Positions 45,795-57,604 of a stretch of 64,000 nt of DNA are shown here, in pieces (the stretch's first letter is position 1; every line of letters begins with the position of its first letter). The stretch comes from Hordeum vulgare subsp. vulgare (Eukaryota > Streptophyta > Magnoliopsida > Poales > Poaceae): contig NC_058519.1 of NCBI RefSeq assembly GCF_904849725.1, forward strand, positions 24,845,267 through 24,909,266, written 5' to 3'. The position numbers and the translations under genes were made by a program. Below the pieces are notes generated by a model, which was not told the DNA's origin, did not search any database, and was given only the letters and a program-made list of their open reading frames with translations.

Positions 45795-48700
45795 ATGAGC
45801 CATCCATGGATGTACGGTGATCGACCCACGGCCGCTTACAGAGAAGGCGTGCATTCTTTTTTAGATGCAGCCGATGCGAACAAGCATGGTGGTGGCTATA
45901 TGTTTTGTCCATGTGTTGAATGTCGGAATGAGAAGGATTACACTTCCTCAAGAGTCATTCAGAGCCACCTGCTTCGGTCCGGTTTTATGTCAGGCTATAA
46001 TGTTTGGACCAAGCACGGAGAAAGAGGGGTTATGATGGAAGACGACTATGAAGAAGAAGAGAATGATGATGACAGCTACCGATCTATGTTCCCTGAGTAT
46101 GCTGATACCGCAATGGAAGACAATGAAGAAGAAGATCAGGATGAAGAACGGGAACCAGATGAGCCCGCTGATGATCTTGGCCGGGTCATTTCTGATGCAC
46201 GGCGAGGTTGCGACACAGAAAAGGAGAGGTTGTAGTTCGAGCAGATGTTACAGGACCACAACAAATTGTTGTACCCAACTTGTGAAGATGGCCAGAAGAA
46301 GCTGGGTAGCACACTGGAATTGCTGAAGTGGAAGGCAGAGACCGGTGTGACTGACTCGTCATTCGAAAAGTTGCTGGTACTGATGAAGAAGATGCTTCCA
46401 AGAAAGAACGAATTGCCCGCCAGCACGTACGAAGCAAAGAAGCTTGTCTGCCCTCTAGGATTAGACGTGCAGAAGATACATGCATGCCCTAATGACTGCA
46501 TCCTCTACCGCGGTGAGAAGTACGAGAATATGGATAAATGCCCGGTATGCACTGCATTGCGGTATAAGATCAGAAAAGATGACCCTGGTGATATTGAGGG
46601 CGAGCCACCCAGGAAGAGGGTTCCTGCCAAGGTGATGTGGTATGCTCCTATAATACCACGGTTGAAACGTCTGTTCAGAAATAAAGATCATGTGAAGTTG
46701 TTGCGATGGCACATGGAAGATCGTATGAAAGACGATAAGTTGAGGCACACCGCTGATGGTCGGCAGTGGAGAAAAATCGAGAGAGAGTTCCCGAGATTTG
46801 CAGCTAACGCAAGAAACTTATGGTTAGGTCTGAGTACAGATGGCATGAATCCTTTTGGGGAGCAGAGTTGCAGTCACAGCACCTGGCCCGTTACTCTATG
46901 TATCTACAACCTTCCTCCTTGGTTGTGCATGAAGCGGAAGTTCATTATGATGCCAATGCTTATACAAGGTCCAAAGCAACCCGGCAACGATATTGATGTG
47001 TACCTAAGGCCATTAGTTGATGAACTTTTACAGTTGTGGGCCGAACCAGGTGTACGTGTGTGGGACGAGCACAAACAAGAGGAATTTTACCTTCAAGCGT
47101 TGCTTTTCGTAACCATCAATGATTGGCCTGCTCTTAGTAACATTTCAGGACAGTCAAACAAGGGATACAATGCATGCACACACTGTTTGGATCAGACAGA
47201 AAGTATATATCTCGACAACTATAGGAAGAATGTGTATCCGTACAATCGTCGTTTTCTTCCGCCTAAGCATCCCTTAAAGAAAAAAGGCAAGCATTTCAAT
47301 GGCAAGGAAGAATCCCGGGGGAAGCCTGTAATCCGTACTGGTGTTGAAGTATTTGATATGGTTAAAGATTTAAAAGTAATCTTTGGAAAGGGTCCTGGCA
47401 GCCAACCTGTTCCTAACGGCCCTGATAAGCGCGTACCCATGTGGAAGAAGAAATCTATATTTTGGGAGCTACCCTACTGGGAAGTCCATGAGGTCCGCTC
47501 GGCAATCGACGCGATGCACCTGACGAAGAATCTCTGTGTGAATATTCTAGGCTTCCTGGGCTTGTATGGGAAGTCAAAAGATACACCGGAAGCACGGGAG
47601 GACCAGGAACGTCATAAAGGAAGAGATGGCATGCATCCAGGGTAGTTTCAAGGGCGTGCCAGCTACGCTCTTACGAAGGAAGAGAAGGAAATCTTCTTTG
47701 AAGTCCTGTTCAATATCAAGGTCCCGACTAGCTTCTCGTCGAATATAAAGGGAATCGTAAATATGAAAGACAAAAAATTCCAAAACCTAAAGTCTCATGA
47801 CTGCCACGTGTTTATGACGCAATTGCTTCCGGTTGCATTGAGGGGAATTCTACCGGAAAATGTTCGCCTGGCAATTGTGAAGGTATGTGCATTCCTCAAT
47901 GCAATTCCTCACAAGGTAATCGATCGAGAAAGTCTATCAGGGTTACAGATTGATGTGGTCCAATGTCTGGTCAGCTTTGAGCTGTTGTTCCCGCCATCCT
48001 TCTTCAATATAATGACACACCTCCTAGTTCACCTAGTCGAAGAGATTAGAATTCTCGGTCCTGTGTTTCTACACAATATGTTCCCCTTCGAGAGGTTCAT
48101 GGGAGTCTTAAAGAAATATGTCCGTAACCGTGCTAGGCCAGAAGGAAGCATCTCCAAGGGCTATGGAACAGAGGAGGTCATTGAGTTTTGTGTGGACTTT
48201 CTTCCTGACCTTAAGCCGATTGGTGTTCCTGAATTTCGGTATGAGGGTAGGCTGACAGGAAAAGGCACACTAGGAAGGAAAGCAAAAGTATGTATGGACG
48301 AGCATTCTTTCTCTCAAGCACACTACACAGTTCTACACAATTCCACCGTGGTGGCTCCGTATATCGTGAGACACAAGAATATTCTACGCTCCGAAAACCC
48401 GGGGAAGGCTGACTCTTGGATTAAAGGGGAACACGAGAAGACTTTCGGCAGTTGGTTGCAGACACATTTCATGAATGACGACACCGTTGAAGATGAGCTG
48501 TACTGTTTGGCCAGGCCACCATCTTCGACTATATGTACTTTCCAAGGGTATGAGATAAATGGGAATACATTTTACACGGTTGCCCAAGATAAAAAGAGCA
48601 CCAACCAAAATAGTGGTGTCCGCTTTGATGCAACAGACGAGAATGGGCACTGTTTGGAAACATATTACGGGTACATAGAGGAGATATGGGAACTTGACTA

Positions 48701-49112
48701 TGGATCTACCTTTAAGATCCCTTTATTTCGGTGCAAATGGGTGAAGCTGACAGGAGGCGGGGTAGTTGTAGACCAAAAGTACGGCATGACAACAGTGGAT
48801 CTCAACAATCTTGCATACATGGACGAACCATTTGTCCTAGCCAATGATGTCGCTCAGGTTTTCTATGTGAAGGACATGTCTACAGTAACGAGAAAAAGAA
48901 ATCAGCAAAAGAAGATATTGTCCGATGAGCCAAAACGCCACATAGTTCTTTCACGGAAAAGAAACATCATGGGAGTAGATGACAAGACAGACATGTCAGA
49001 AGATTATAATAAGTTTCATGAAATTCCGCCCTTCAAAGTGAAAACTGACCCAAGCATCCTACTGAATGATGAAGATTCTCCATGGCTACGACCCAGAAGA
49101 AAACAGAAATAA
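45795..49112 (+). pseudogene. CACTA transposase (TNP2/Transposase_21 type), two in-frame TAG stops
   Basis: One continuous frame of 1,105 codons from MSHPWMYGDRPTAAYREGV to RPRRKQK, interrupted only by TAG at codon 147 (46233-46235) and codon 617 (47643-47645). Domain order is as in En/Spm-type transposases: N-terminal transposase-associated domain (FCPCVECRNEKDY), acidic linker, TNP2 catalytic core (LVCPLGLDVQKIHACPNDCI ... DGMNPFGEQS ... AIDAMHLTKNLCVNILGFLG), then DUF4218 (CHVFMTQLLPVALRGILPEN) and DUF4216 (GNTFYTVAQDKKSTNQNSGV) regions. There is no frameshift. Both stops are TAG, and each could derive from CAG by one C to T change. The start is set at 45795, right after an AG acceptor. 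The protein would cut and paste CACTA ends if the stops were absent or suppressed. Confidence 0.9.
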
Positions 49113-49189
49113 TAGATAGGAATATTGGTGTAATAATGTAATAATGTATTAAACCTTTTATGTAATGCATGTATGGAATGTACTAAATT

Positions 49190-50898
49190 TCAAACACTTT
49201 TCATTTTCATAGTATCCATGTAAGAGATGAGTTCTCGTTCGAAACCCTGATACTTCGAGAGAGATTGTCCGTTTTGTACACGAAGTGCATCCAGTTTTTG
49301 ACGTAGCCCTCTCAACTTTTTAACACATGCTATGTGGGTGAAATGATGATAGCATGCCAACTTTCAACATTTTCAGAGTTCATTTGTAGTGTTTTTCAAT
49401 TTCAGGGTCAACTAGCTCAAAAAAAATAAGTAAATCCACGAAATATATCAAATGAAGTCAGAAATTGTTGTAATTTTTTGGTGTGCCTTTGAATGGTGCA
49501 TTTTGAACACACAAAAAGTATGGAGTTCAAATAAGTTCAAAAAAGTGAAATCCCTTTGTAAGAGATGAGTTCTCGTTCGAAACCCTAATACTTCGAGAGA
49601 GATTGTCCGTTTTGTACACGAAGTGCATCTAGTTTTTGTCGTAGCCCTCTCAACTTTTTAACACATGCTATGTGGGTTAAATGATGATAGCATGCCAACT
49701 TTCAACATTTTCAGAGTTCATTTGTAGTGCTTTTCAATTTCAGGGTCAACTAGCTCAAAAAAAAAAGTAAATCCATGAAATATATCAAATGAAGTCAGAA
49801 ATTGTTGAAATTTTGTGCTGTGCCTTTGAATGGTGCATTTTAAACACACAAAAGTATGTAGTTCAAATAAGTTCAAAAAAATGAAATCCCTTTGTAAGAG
49901 ATAAGTTCTCGTTCGAAACTGTGATACTTCGAGAGAGATTGTCCGTTTTGTCCACGAAGTGCATCCAGTTTTTGTCGTAGCCCTCTCAACTTTTTAACAC
50001 ATACTATGTGGGTGAAATGATGATAGCATGCCAACTTTCAACATTTTCAGAGTTCATTTGTAGTTCTTTTCAATTTCAGGGTCAACTAGCTCAAAAAAAA
50101 AAAGTAAATCCACGAAATATATCAAATGAAGTCAGAAATTGTTGAAACTTTGTGGTGTGCCTTTGAATGGTGCATTTTGAACACACAAAAAGTATGGAGT
50201 TCAAATAAGTTCAAAAAAATGAAATCCCTTTGTAAGAGATGAGTTCTCGTTCGAAACCCTGATACTTCGAGAGAGATTGTCCGTTTTGTCCATGAAGTGC
50301 ATCCAGTTTTTGTCGTAGCCCTCTCAACTTTTTAACACATGCTATGTGGGTGAAATGATGATAGCATGCCAACTTTCAACATTTTCAGAGTTCATTTGTA
50401 GTGCTTTTCAATTTCAGGGTCAACTAGCTCAAAAAAAATAAGTAAATCCACGAAATATATCAAATGAAGTCAGAAATTGTTGAAATTTTGTGTTGTGCCT
50501 TTGAATGGTGCATTTTGAACACACAAAAAGTATGAAGTTCAAATAAGTTCAAAAAAATGAAATCCCTTTGTAAGAGATGAGTTCTCGTTCGAAACCCTGA
50601 TACTTCGAGAGAGATTGTCCGTTTTGTATACGAAGTGCATCCAGTTTTTGTCGTAGCCCTCTCAACTTTTTAACACATGCTATGTGGGTGAAATGATGAT
50701 AGCATGCCAACTTTCAACATTTTCAGAGTTCATTTGTAGTGCTTTTCAATTTCAGGGTCAACTAGCTCAAAAAAAATAAGTAAATGCACGAAATATACCA
50801 AATGAAGTCAGAAATTGTTGAAATTCTGTGGTGTGCCTTTGAATGGTGCATTTTGAACACACAAAAAGTATGGAGTTCAAATAAGTTCAAAAAATCAT
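49190..50898. repeat. 337-bp tandem array of CACTA 2, about five units
   Basis: The block 'gccaactttcaacatttt' recurs at 49356, 49694, 50030, 50368 and 50706 (periods 336-338). The unit is a diverged relative of the array in CACTA 1: both share 'attgtccgttttgt' followed by 'acgaagtgcatccagttttt' and 'gaatggtgcattttgaacac'. Units within each element are more alike than between elements. Confidence 0.95.
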
Positions 50899-51021
50899 TG
50901 CAGAACATATGACCAAATTAATACAAGTTCATCATCACATTAAAACCGAAGAATAGTAGTGATCAAATGTTATTATTGCAAAAAATAAATACATAAAGTT
51001 CTCTCATAAAACAACATACAA

Positions 51022-51665
51022 CTATGTAAAACATTTAAATGCAACAACAAACGCGATCAAAATCGCAACTAAGGTAACAATTGACCCAACAGCATAATGA
51101 TACCAAGCCTCTTTATCAATGGCATATTTTCTAATATTCCTAATCTTCAAGCGCATTTCATCCATCTTCAAGCGCATTGCATCCATCTTCAACCGCATCG
51201 CATCGATCTTCATCTTGCGATCATCGATGACATCGGCGACATGCAACTCCAGTTCCATATTCTTATCCTCAATTATTTTCATTTTTTTCTTCAAATATTT
51301 GTTTTCTTTTTCAACCAAATTTAACTTCTCGACAAGAATTTTTATGTGGGTTGGAATTTCCGGTTCACATACCTCCTAGATTAAAAACATATATGTCACA
51401 TTGGTCGTCATAGTTGTCATAAACACTAAATAAAACAAATAGTTATAAAAGATAATATATACCACATCCGAATCATAGACAGGACGAGGGCCGACGGAGG
51501 CGGATACCAAAACCATCGCACTATATAATAACAAAAAATAATGAAAGTGAGTAATTTATACAAGTATGTATCTAAATCATACAAGTAAGATTTTTTTGAT
51601 TTTAAAAAGAAGATAAGAACAAGAGGCTCACCACGGTGGTGCTCGCAGTTGGTGTGCACGGCCAA
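51022..51665 (-). pseudogene. GRF-family relic with coiled coil and C-terminal membrane span (CACTA 2)
   Basis: Minus-strand exons with good splice sites: 51665-51632, 51520-51463 and 51375-51022. The first codon is TTG where an ATG would be expected, and the finger part is reduced to a few residues (TNCEHHR, RWFWYPPPS). The last exon encodes a long coiled coil with a heptad-like repeat (MKIDAMRLKMDAMRLKMDEM) and a terminal hydrophobic span (VGSIVTLVAILIAFVVAF). Layout and tail match the CACTA 1 GRF gene. Without ATG and full finger it is probably dead, although the last exon is open. Confidence 0.55.
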
Positions 51666-51854
51666 ACCTAGACAAATATTAAGGAAAATGAAGCTTGGAG
51701 GTCGAGTTTGGAGAGGAGAAAGCTTAAGTAGAGTGGCTCGGGCATTTCATCGAACACGTCATGTGCATGAACTAGAGTGGCAAGAGCATGGCATGGTCAC
51801 ACTTCAACAACCAAAAAACAGGGGATATGGCGGGCAGGGGCGGGGGTTTATATA

Positions 51855-52150
51855 GGCAAAACTTTAGTCCCGGTTCTTGCCACGCACTGGGACTAAAGGC
51901 CCCTGCTTCCCGCCTTCTTGTCCGCCGAAAAAGGGCCTTTAGTCCCGGGTCATGGCTCCACCCGGGACTAAAGACCCCCTTTAGTCCCGGTTGGAGCCAC
52001 GCTCCGGGACTAAAGGCCCCTGCTTCCCGCCTTCTGTTCTGCCCGAAAAAGGGCCTTTAGTCCCGGGTCGTGGCGCCACCCGGGACTAAAGGGGTCTTTA
52101 GTCCCGGATCGAGCCCCGAGCCGGGACTAAAGATCCACCTGTATAAGCGG
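51855..52150. promoter_or_regulatory. Internal hairpin cluster between two divergent transcription units of CACTA 2
   Basis: Four to five palindromes of the type 'tagtcccgg..ccgggacta' lie between the minus-strand GRF relic (with 'tatatagg' near 51850, a TATA box read on the minus strand) and the plus-strand ORF2 gene (with 'ctgtataagcggg' near 52140). The arrangement looks like a bidirectional promoter built from terminal-repeat motifs. Confidence 0.55.
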
Positions 52151-52189
52151 GAGTTAGAAAACTTCGAACCCAAATCGTCCATTTTCTCT

Positions 52190-52440
52190 TCTTCTTCCTC
52201 TCGTTATCCTGCCCGGCGCGGCAAGCGACGAACTCGATGACGCCGTCAGGCTGCCCGCCGTCCTGCTCGCCGCCGCCTGCCGTCCTCCTCGCCGTCGCCA
52301 TCGTCCTGCTCGTCGCCGTCGTCCTGCTCGCCGCGCGCCGCCCTCCTCGCCGCGCGCCGCCCTCCTCCTTGCCGCGCGCCGTCGACACCCCCGGCCGGTA
52401 AGCCCCACGCCCCCTCCTCCCCAACACTCCGGCCAGCACA
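52190..52440. other. GC-rich leader of the ORF2 gene
   Basis: C/G-rich with repeated 'cctgctcgccg' and 'cgcgccgccctcctc' blocks, open in several frames. Same position and composition as the leader in CACTA 1 (18650-18940). Probably untranslated. Confidence 0.45.
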
Positions 52441-52445
52441 AGCAA

Positions 52446-52725
52446 AATCTGAAAAAGGAGAAGAAAGGAAGAAAAAGGAGAAGAAAGGAAGAAAACGGAG
52501 AAGAAAGGAAGAAAACGGAGAAGAAAGGAAGAAAAAGGAGAAGAAACGAAGAAAAAGGAGAAGAAAGGAAGAAAAAGGAGAAGAAAGGAAGAAAAGGGGA
52601 AGAAAGAAAGAAAAAGGAGAAGAAGAGGAAAAATAGAAGAAGAGGAGAGGAGACGAAGTAGTAGAAGAATAGGAGAAGTAGAAGTAGAAGTAGAAGAATA
52701 GGAGAAGTAGAAGTAGAAATATAAT
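52446..52725. repeat. Polypurine minisatellite, 20-bp unit
   Basis: About nine copies of 'gaaaaaggagaagaaaggaa' (52449-52615), followed by shorter 'gaagtagaagtag' repeats. One strand is pure purine for about 200 bases, which can favour triplex formation. Confidence 0.9.
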
Positions 52726-54915
52726 TTTGCTATTGTATATGCTTAAGTGTTAATAGTTTAATTTTTCTATTGTATATGCTTAAGTGTTAATAGTTTATTT
52801 TTAGCAAGAAAATTAATAGAACTAGTTTAATTTTGCTATTGTATATGCTTAAGTGTCCGGGACTGGGCTCCGCCAGGCTGGTATTTTAGAGTTTAGGTTC
52901 TAGCCAAGACCCGGGACTAAAGGTCCTCCTATATAAAACGAGCCTTCGAAGTTTCCAACCCCTCTTATATAGTTTGTTAGTTTATTAGTTAATCAAATGT
53001 CCGTTTTTTGCAGAACTATGGATCCACATATCAGGAACCTCGAAGAGGAAGAACTTCTCGAAGATATAATCAAAGACGGCCCCGACGTTGAACCAGCCGA
53101 ATCTCCGACGTCATATCTAAACGACTCCGGATATGGAATGGAGGTCAAGCGACATGAAGATGAAGCCGATGGGGCAGGAGATAGGTCCAATGACGGAGAA
53201 GGTGATGATAGATCCACTAATGGAGAAGCCGGTGAAGAAATAATAAAGTCCGGCGAGGTATACATATGAAGTTCGACAATCACTTGTAATATGTGAAAAA
53301 TATTGGAGATAGCTCTATATTGTATACATATACATTCATTTGATGAATGTTTCTCCCTCTTAGGCCTCCACATCGAGCAAATCTACGAAACGATGCCCGA
53401 CTAGAAAGTTGGATGCACGGACGCATTACACCTTTGAGGTGATAATGCCTACGGGCGAACCCAAGCTTCCTAAGAATGCTGCTGACACATTCAAGAAGCA
53501 ATGCGGAGTTCTCGTTAGGGATCACGTCCCGATCAGCGTTCGGGAGTGGAACAAGCGCAAAGGGGCAGCCGATAGTGACTATGTCGCCGAAAGGTACAAA
53601 GATAATCTTTGGAATGATCTCATGTCACATTTCAACCCGCCAGAATGTGAGAATGAAGACGCCGCAGACAAACTGAGGGACAAAGTCAAGCAGTGTACTC
53701 TAAAGAAGATGGCCGAACTGTTCCATAGCTGAAAGAAGAAGCTATGGAAAAACTATCTGGAGACCAAGAAAGTGCCAGTATTCGAGGGGTATCTAGCCAA
53801 TCAGGCGAATCACTGGAAGGAATTTCAAGAGTACAAGGAGTCAGAAGATGCCCAGGCATTATCAGAAAAGAACAAGATAAATGCCGACAAGAAGAAATAT
53901 CACCACAAGCTGGGGCCAGGGGGCTATGAGACTGCCATCCCAAAGTGAGAAAAGAAAGAGCAAGATCTGATAGATAAAGGCATCGTACCTGAACCACTCC
54001 GTGATGAGTGGGAAGTGAAAGCAAAAAATTGGTTCCTTGCGCATGGTGGGTCGTACGACGAAAAAACAGGGGACCTCATCTGCAATGACAATCTTAGGAT
54101 ACCCAGGGAGAATTGGATAAGGATAGTGAAAGAAATTAAGGAGGGACAAAGAAAGTTCACTGCAGATAGAGATAAAGATTTGCTCACACTGGTCTTCAGC
54201 AATGACGAACATGGAGGACGAACGCGAGGCTTCGGTCCATCTTACCCGTGGTGGCTTGGGTTTGCCACAGACCAAGACACTTACAGAAGCCGAGAGAGAG
54301 CAAAGAAGCGGCAGCAGGATGAGGAGAATGACAAGTTCAACCAGTTGCTTGCCAGGATTAACGAGCAACAGAAGCAGATTGATGAGCTTAGAGGAGTACC
54401 GCGCCAGGAAGATCCTGCACTTGATATTACCGACGCCCCATCTAAGCGGAAAAGCAGCGTGGCCGAATCTGAGGCCCCGCCCGACGATGAACGAAGAATA
54501 ATACAGGGCGGTCCCGGCTACCCCGTGGATGGAATCAAGGAGTCAACATCATGTGAACTCCATCAGAAATTCAAGAACATATCCATGAAGGTGGCTGTTG
54601 GACAAGCTTTACCTTCTGGCCCTGATGCACGCTGGCATGGCCGTGAGATTCCAGCTGGCTTTGCTAAAGTCGGGGTGGATGAAATCATGACGGGGTTTAG
54701 TGATATGGAGCTCGACATAGCTGGACCCGAAGATGAGAGGACACTCGGAGAAGTACTGGGTGGAGTCATCCTATGGGACAAGAACTACATCAAGCTTCCA
54801 GGCTCGGCCCCAAGGACAACACCGCCTCCGAGTCGTCGTAGGGCACCTACACCTCCATTACCTCCAAGCCCTCCACATGACGTCGGCCAGCACAACACGA
54901 GTCCATCTCTATCTC

Positions 54916-55368
54916 CGCCGCCGCCCGCTCCGGATACAAAGCCTGAGCCTGCCATGGATACAAAGCGGGAGCGTGCCACCAAGAACGCTTCGCCGCCGCC
55001 CGCTCCGGATACAAAGCCTGAGCCTGCCACGGATACAAAGCGGGAGCGTGCCACCAAGAACGCTCCGCCGCCGCCCGCTCCGGATACAAAGCTTGAGCCT
55101 GCCATGGATACAAAGCGGGAGAGTGCCACCAAGAACGCTCCGCCGCCGCCCGCTCCGGATACGCAGCCTGAGCCTGCCACGGATACAAAGCGGGAGCGTG
55201 CCACCAAGAACGCTCCGCCGCCGCCCGCTCCGGATACAAAGCCTGAGCCTGCCACGGATATAAAGCGGGAGCGTGCCACCAAGAACGCTCCGCCGCCGCC
55301 CGCTCTGGATACAAAGCCTGAGCCTGCCACGGATACAAAGCGGGAGCGTGCCACCAAGAATGCTTCGC
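54916..55368 (+). repeat. Coding minisatellite, six 75-bp units (25 residues)
   Basis: The block 'cggatac' of the unit starts at 54931, 55006, 55081, 55156, 55231 and 55306, exactly 75 bp apart. Each unit encodes PPPPAPDTKPEPATDTKRER plus ATKNA with few changes. A multiple of three keeps the ORF2 frame. Confidence 0.95.
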
Positions 55369-55770
55369 CGACGATTCCTAAGCCACAGAGCACCCCAAAG
55401 TGCAAACGGTCGCCCCTCCCAAAGGTACGTCATGCTAATCTTCCTATCGGACCTTATGATCGTACCCTCTTCCATCACAGTATGACTTACACCATAAGCC
55501 TGATGACTATGCACGCACATTGCCAGCACAACACGAGTCCATCTTGATCACCGTCGCCGGACTTGGGTCATCCGTCTCTGCCGCCGCCCGCTCCGGATAC
55601 TAAGCGGGAGCGTGCCACCAAGAACGCTCCACCGACGATTCCTAAGCCACAGAGCACCCCAAAGCGCAAACTGTCGCCCCTCCCAAAGGTACGTCATGCT
55701 AATCTTCCTATCAGACCTTATGACTTACACCATAAGCCTGATGACTATACACGCACATTGCAGAAGGAAG
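55360..55770 (+). repeat. Tandem duplication of the repeat-exon end and intron start
   Basis: The segment 'cgacgattcctaagccacag' to 'tgactatgcacgcacattgc' (55369-55525) recurs at 55634-55762, together with a partial copy of the 75-bp unit (55577). Both copies hold the donor 'aaag|gtacgtcatg', so there are two alternative donor sites. Confidence 0.8.
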
Positions 55771-57400
55771 TGAAAAAGAGCAGATCACGTGCAAGTGCAA
55801 GTGGGAGCAAATCAAGTTCAACTACAAGCAAGAAAAGAATCAGACGTTCCTCAGCTTGGACAACAGGCCAAACAGTCGATCCCACCCCTCAAGGTGTTAA
55901 CCGAGAATGTTCCCCCTTCGATGCAGGGTCTAGCTTTAGAAAGTGCAAAGAAGTTGGCAGCTGCATGTGGTGTCTCAGTTGAAGAATTGTTGTCTTCCCA
56001 AGACGACAAGATACCCAAGGCTGTGGTAGCCCCTAAGCCACAGTTTGTCTTGGGTGAGCCTTTGGTCAGCAAAGATGATCTCCCAACAAATATGCGTTAC
56101 TTGCATCAATGGTACTTAAGTGAATCAAAGAATGGGAGAACGATGATCGTGCTGAGTGTCCCCAAGGAGTACTACGGCCGCCCTGAACAAATCCATATCG
56201 ACTTTGATGAACTCTTCCAGATGTACAATGGCGACGCCCTCGACAAATCTCTTATGAGTTGCTATTGTCTGTAAGTTTTTCAATTCGTTGTCTACATATA
56301 TATAACTTGTTTAGTTATTTCAATTCATTGTCTATATATAACTTGTACTCTATTATGCAGAATGAAGATTCTGTATTGTAAAAGTAAGTGCATCCTAAAT
56401 ATTGGGTTTATTGACCCAGATAAAATACATATAGCGACGCTAACTAATTATCCCAAGGAGACGGAGAAAAACCTTCTAAGGTTTCTAATAGATCAAAATT
56501 TCTGTGACCACATACTGTTTCCATACAACTTCAGGTGAGGGTCTTTACTCTGTTGTGTCCATTCACTTATAAGTGTAATTGATAAGTTACTGACACTTAT
56601 ATATATATATACATGTGGAGCTTTCATTGGATTCTGTTGGACATTCAAATTGATAAGGGAATAGTTGATGCCTTCGACCCATTATCGAGACCCTTGAAAC
56701 AGTTCCAAAGCCTGCAGGACATGCTCCAAGGGTAATTTTAATCATTCTTGCGCTCTATCGGTCTCTTTCGATGATTTTCTGATATATCAATTAATGAAAA
56801 ACTGAGCAAATCATTATCCTTGTCGGGCAGGGTTTGGAAGCGGTTCAAGTGCGTGACTCCCGGTAACTTTCATGAGAAGCTGACCTTTAAAGCGGCTCAG
56901 GTAAGTAGTAGTATGATATACTTCTATTAATTTTCAATACATTTATAATGCTAGATTATTATTTTGATTATATATATTCTATTCTCGTAAAGTGCGACCA
57001 GCAGCCACGGGGAACGCATCTATGCGGATACTATGTTTGCGAGACCATTCGCATGTTTACCTCTGAGCACAAGGAGCACAGATTCGACGTAAGCAATGAA
57101 CATTCACACCTCTATTTTTACCCGTCATTCTTTGTTATCATGATTGATATTGATATTCATCTCCTCTTCTTATATAACACGAGGCCATGAGGACGAAGGT
57201 CCTACCAGAGCAACGCGCGATTGCTGTTGCAGAGGAGCTTGCGGGATTTCTGAGGACGGAAGCTATAGAAGACAAATGACGATTTAGTGTAGCTAAGGGT
57301 CATTACTGATGTTCGTCCATGTAATCGAATAGACGGGCTCTAGTCCCGATAATTCAGATCTCCATATAATTGTATATGATCGCTTGTAAGATGAGTTAAT

Positions 57401-57404
<4 letters not shown>

Positions 57405-57450
<46 letters not shown>
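57405..57450. repeat. AT microsatellite near the CACTA 2 right end
   Basis: About 45 bases of alternating TA after the ORF2 stop codon. Confidence 0.9.
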
Positions 57451-57452
<2 letters not shown>

Positions 57453-57604
57453 TAATTATTTCTATTTTAAATTATATGAAAACTAATTCCGGAACACAAA
57501 ACGAGGCATCACGTTAATCTCCTGAACACCTAAACCCTAAAACCCTAAAACCCAAAAATAATTTCACTCAAAAAAAAAGCCAAAAACCAGCAAAATCTAA
57601 AAAT

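Larger units (their letters stand above)
53018..57279 (+). pseudogene. CACTA ORF2 protein with DUF8039-like part and C-terminal Ulp1 protease domain
   Basis: Exons: 53018-53257, 53364-55424, then (after a duplicated segment) about 55764-56270, 56361-56534, about 56616-56731, 56831-56899, 56991-57089 and 57184-57279. N-terminal acidic region (MDPHIRNLEEEELLEDIIKD), then a conserved region (FGPSYPWWLGFATDQDTYRS), a coiled coil, a Pro/Thr/Lys repeat region, and a C-terminal Ulp1 fold. The catalytic set is complete: His in SFHWILLDI, Asp in DAFDPLSR, Gln in CDQQPRG and Cys in THLCGYYVCETIRMF. Lesions: TGA at 53730-53732 and 53946-53948 (both where Trp, TGG, is expected) and a change of frame between 55764 and 55930. 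Such En/Spm ORF2 products probably act with the transposase, but the role of the protease is unknown. Confidence 0.75.

Noticed and set aside
57520..57560. Telomere-like 'cctaaaaccctaaaaccc' run
   Set aside because: Only about four units, with CCCTAAAA where the plant telomere has CCCTAAA, and inside CACTA 2. Too short and inexact for an interstitial telomere.
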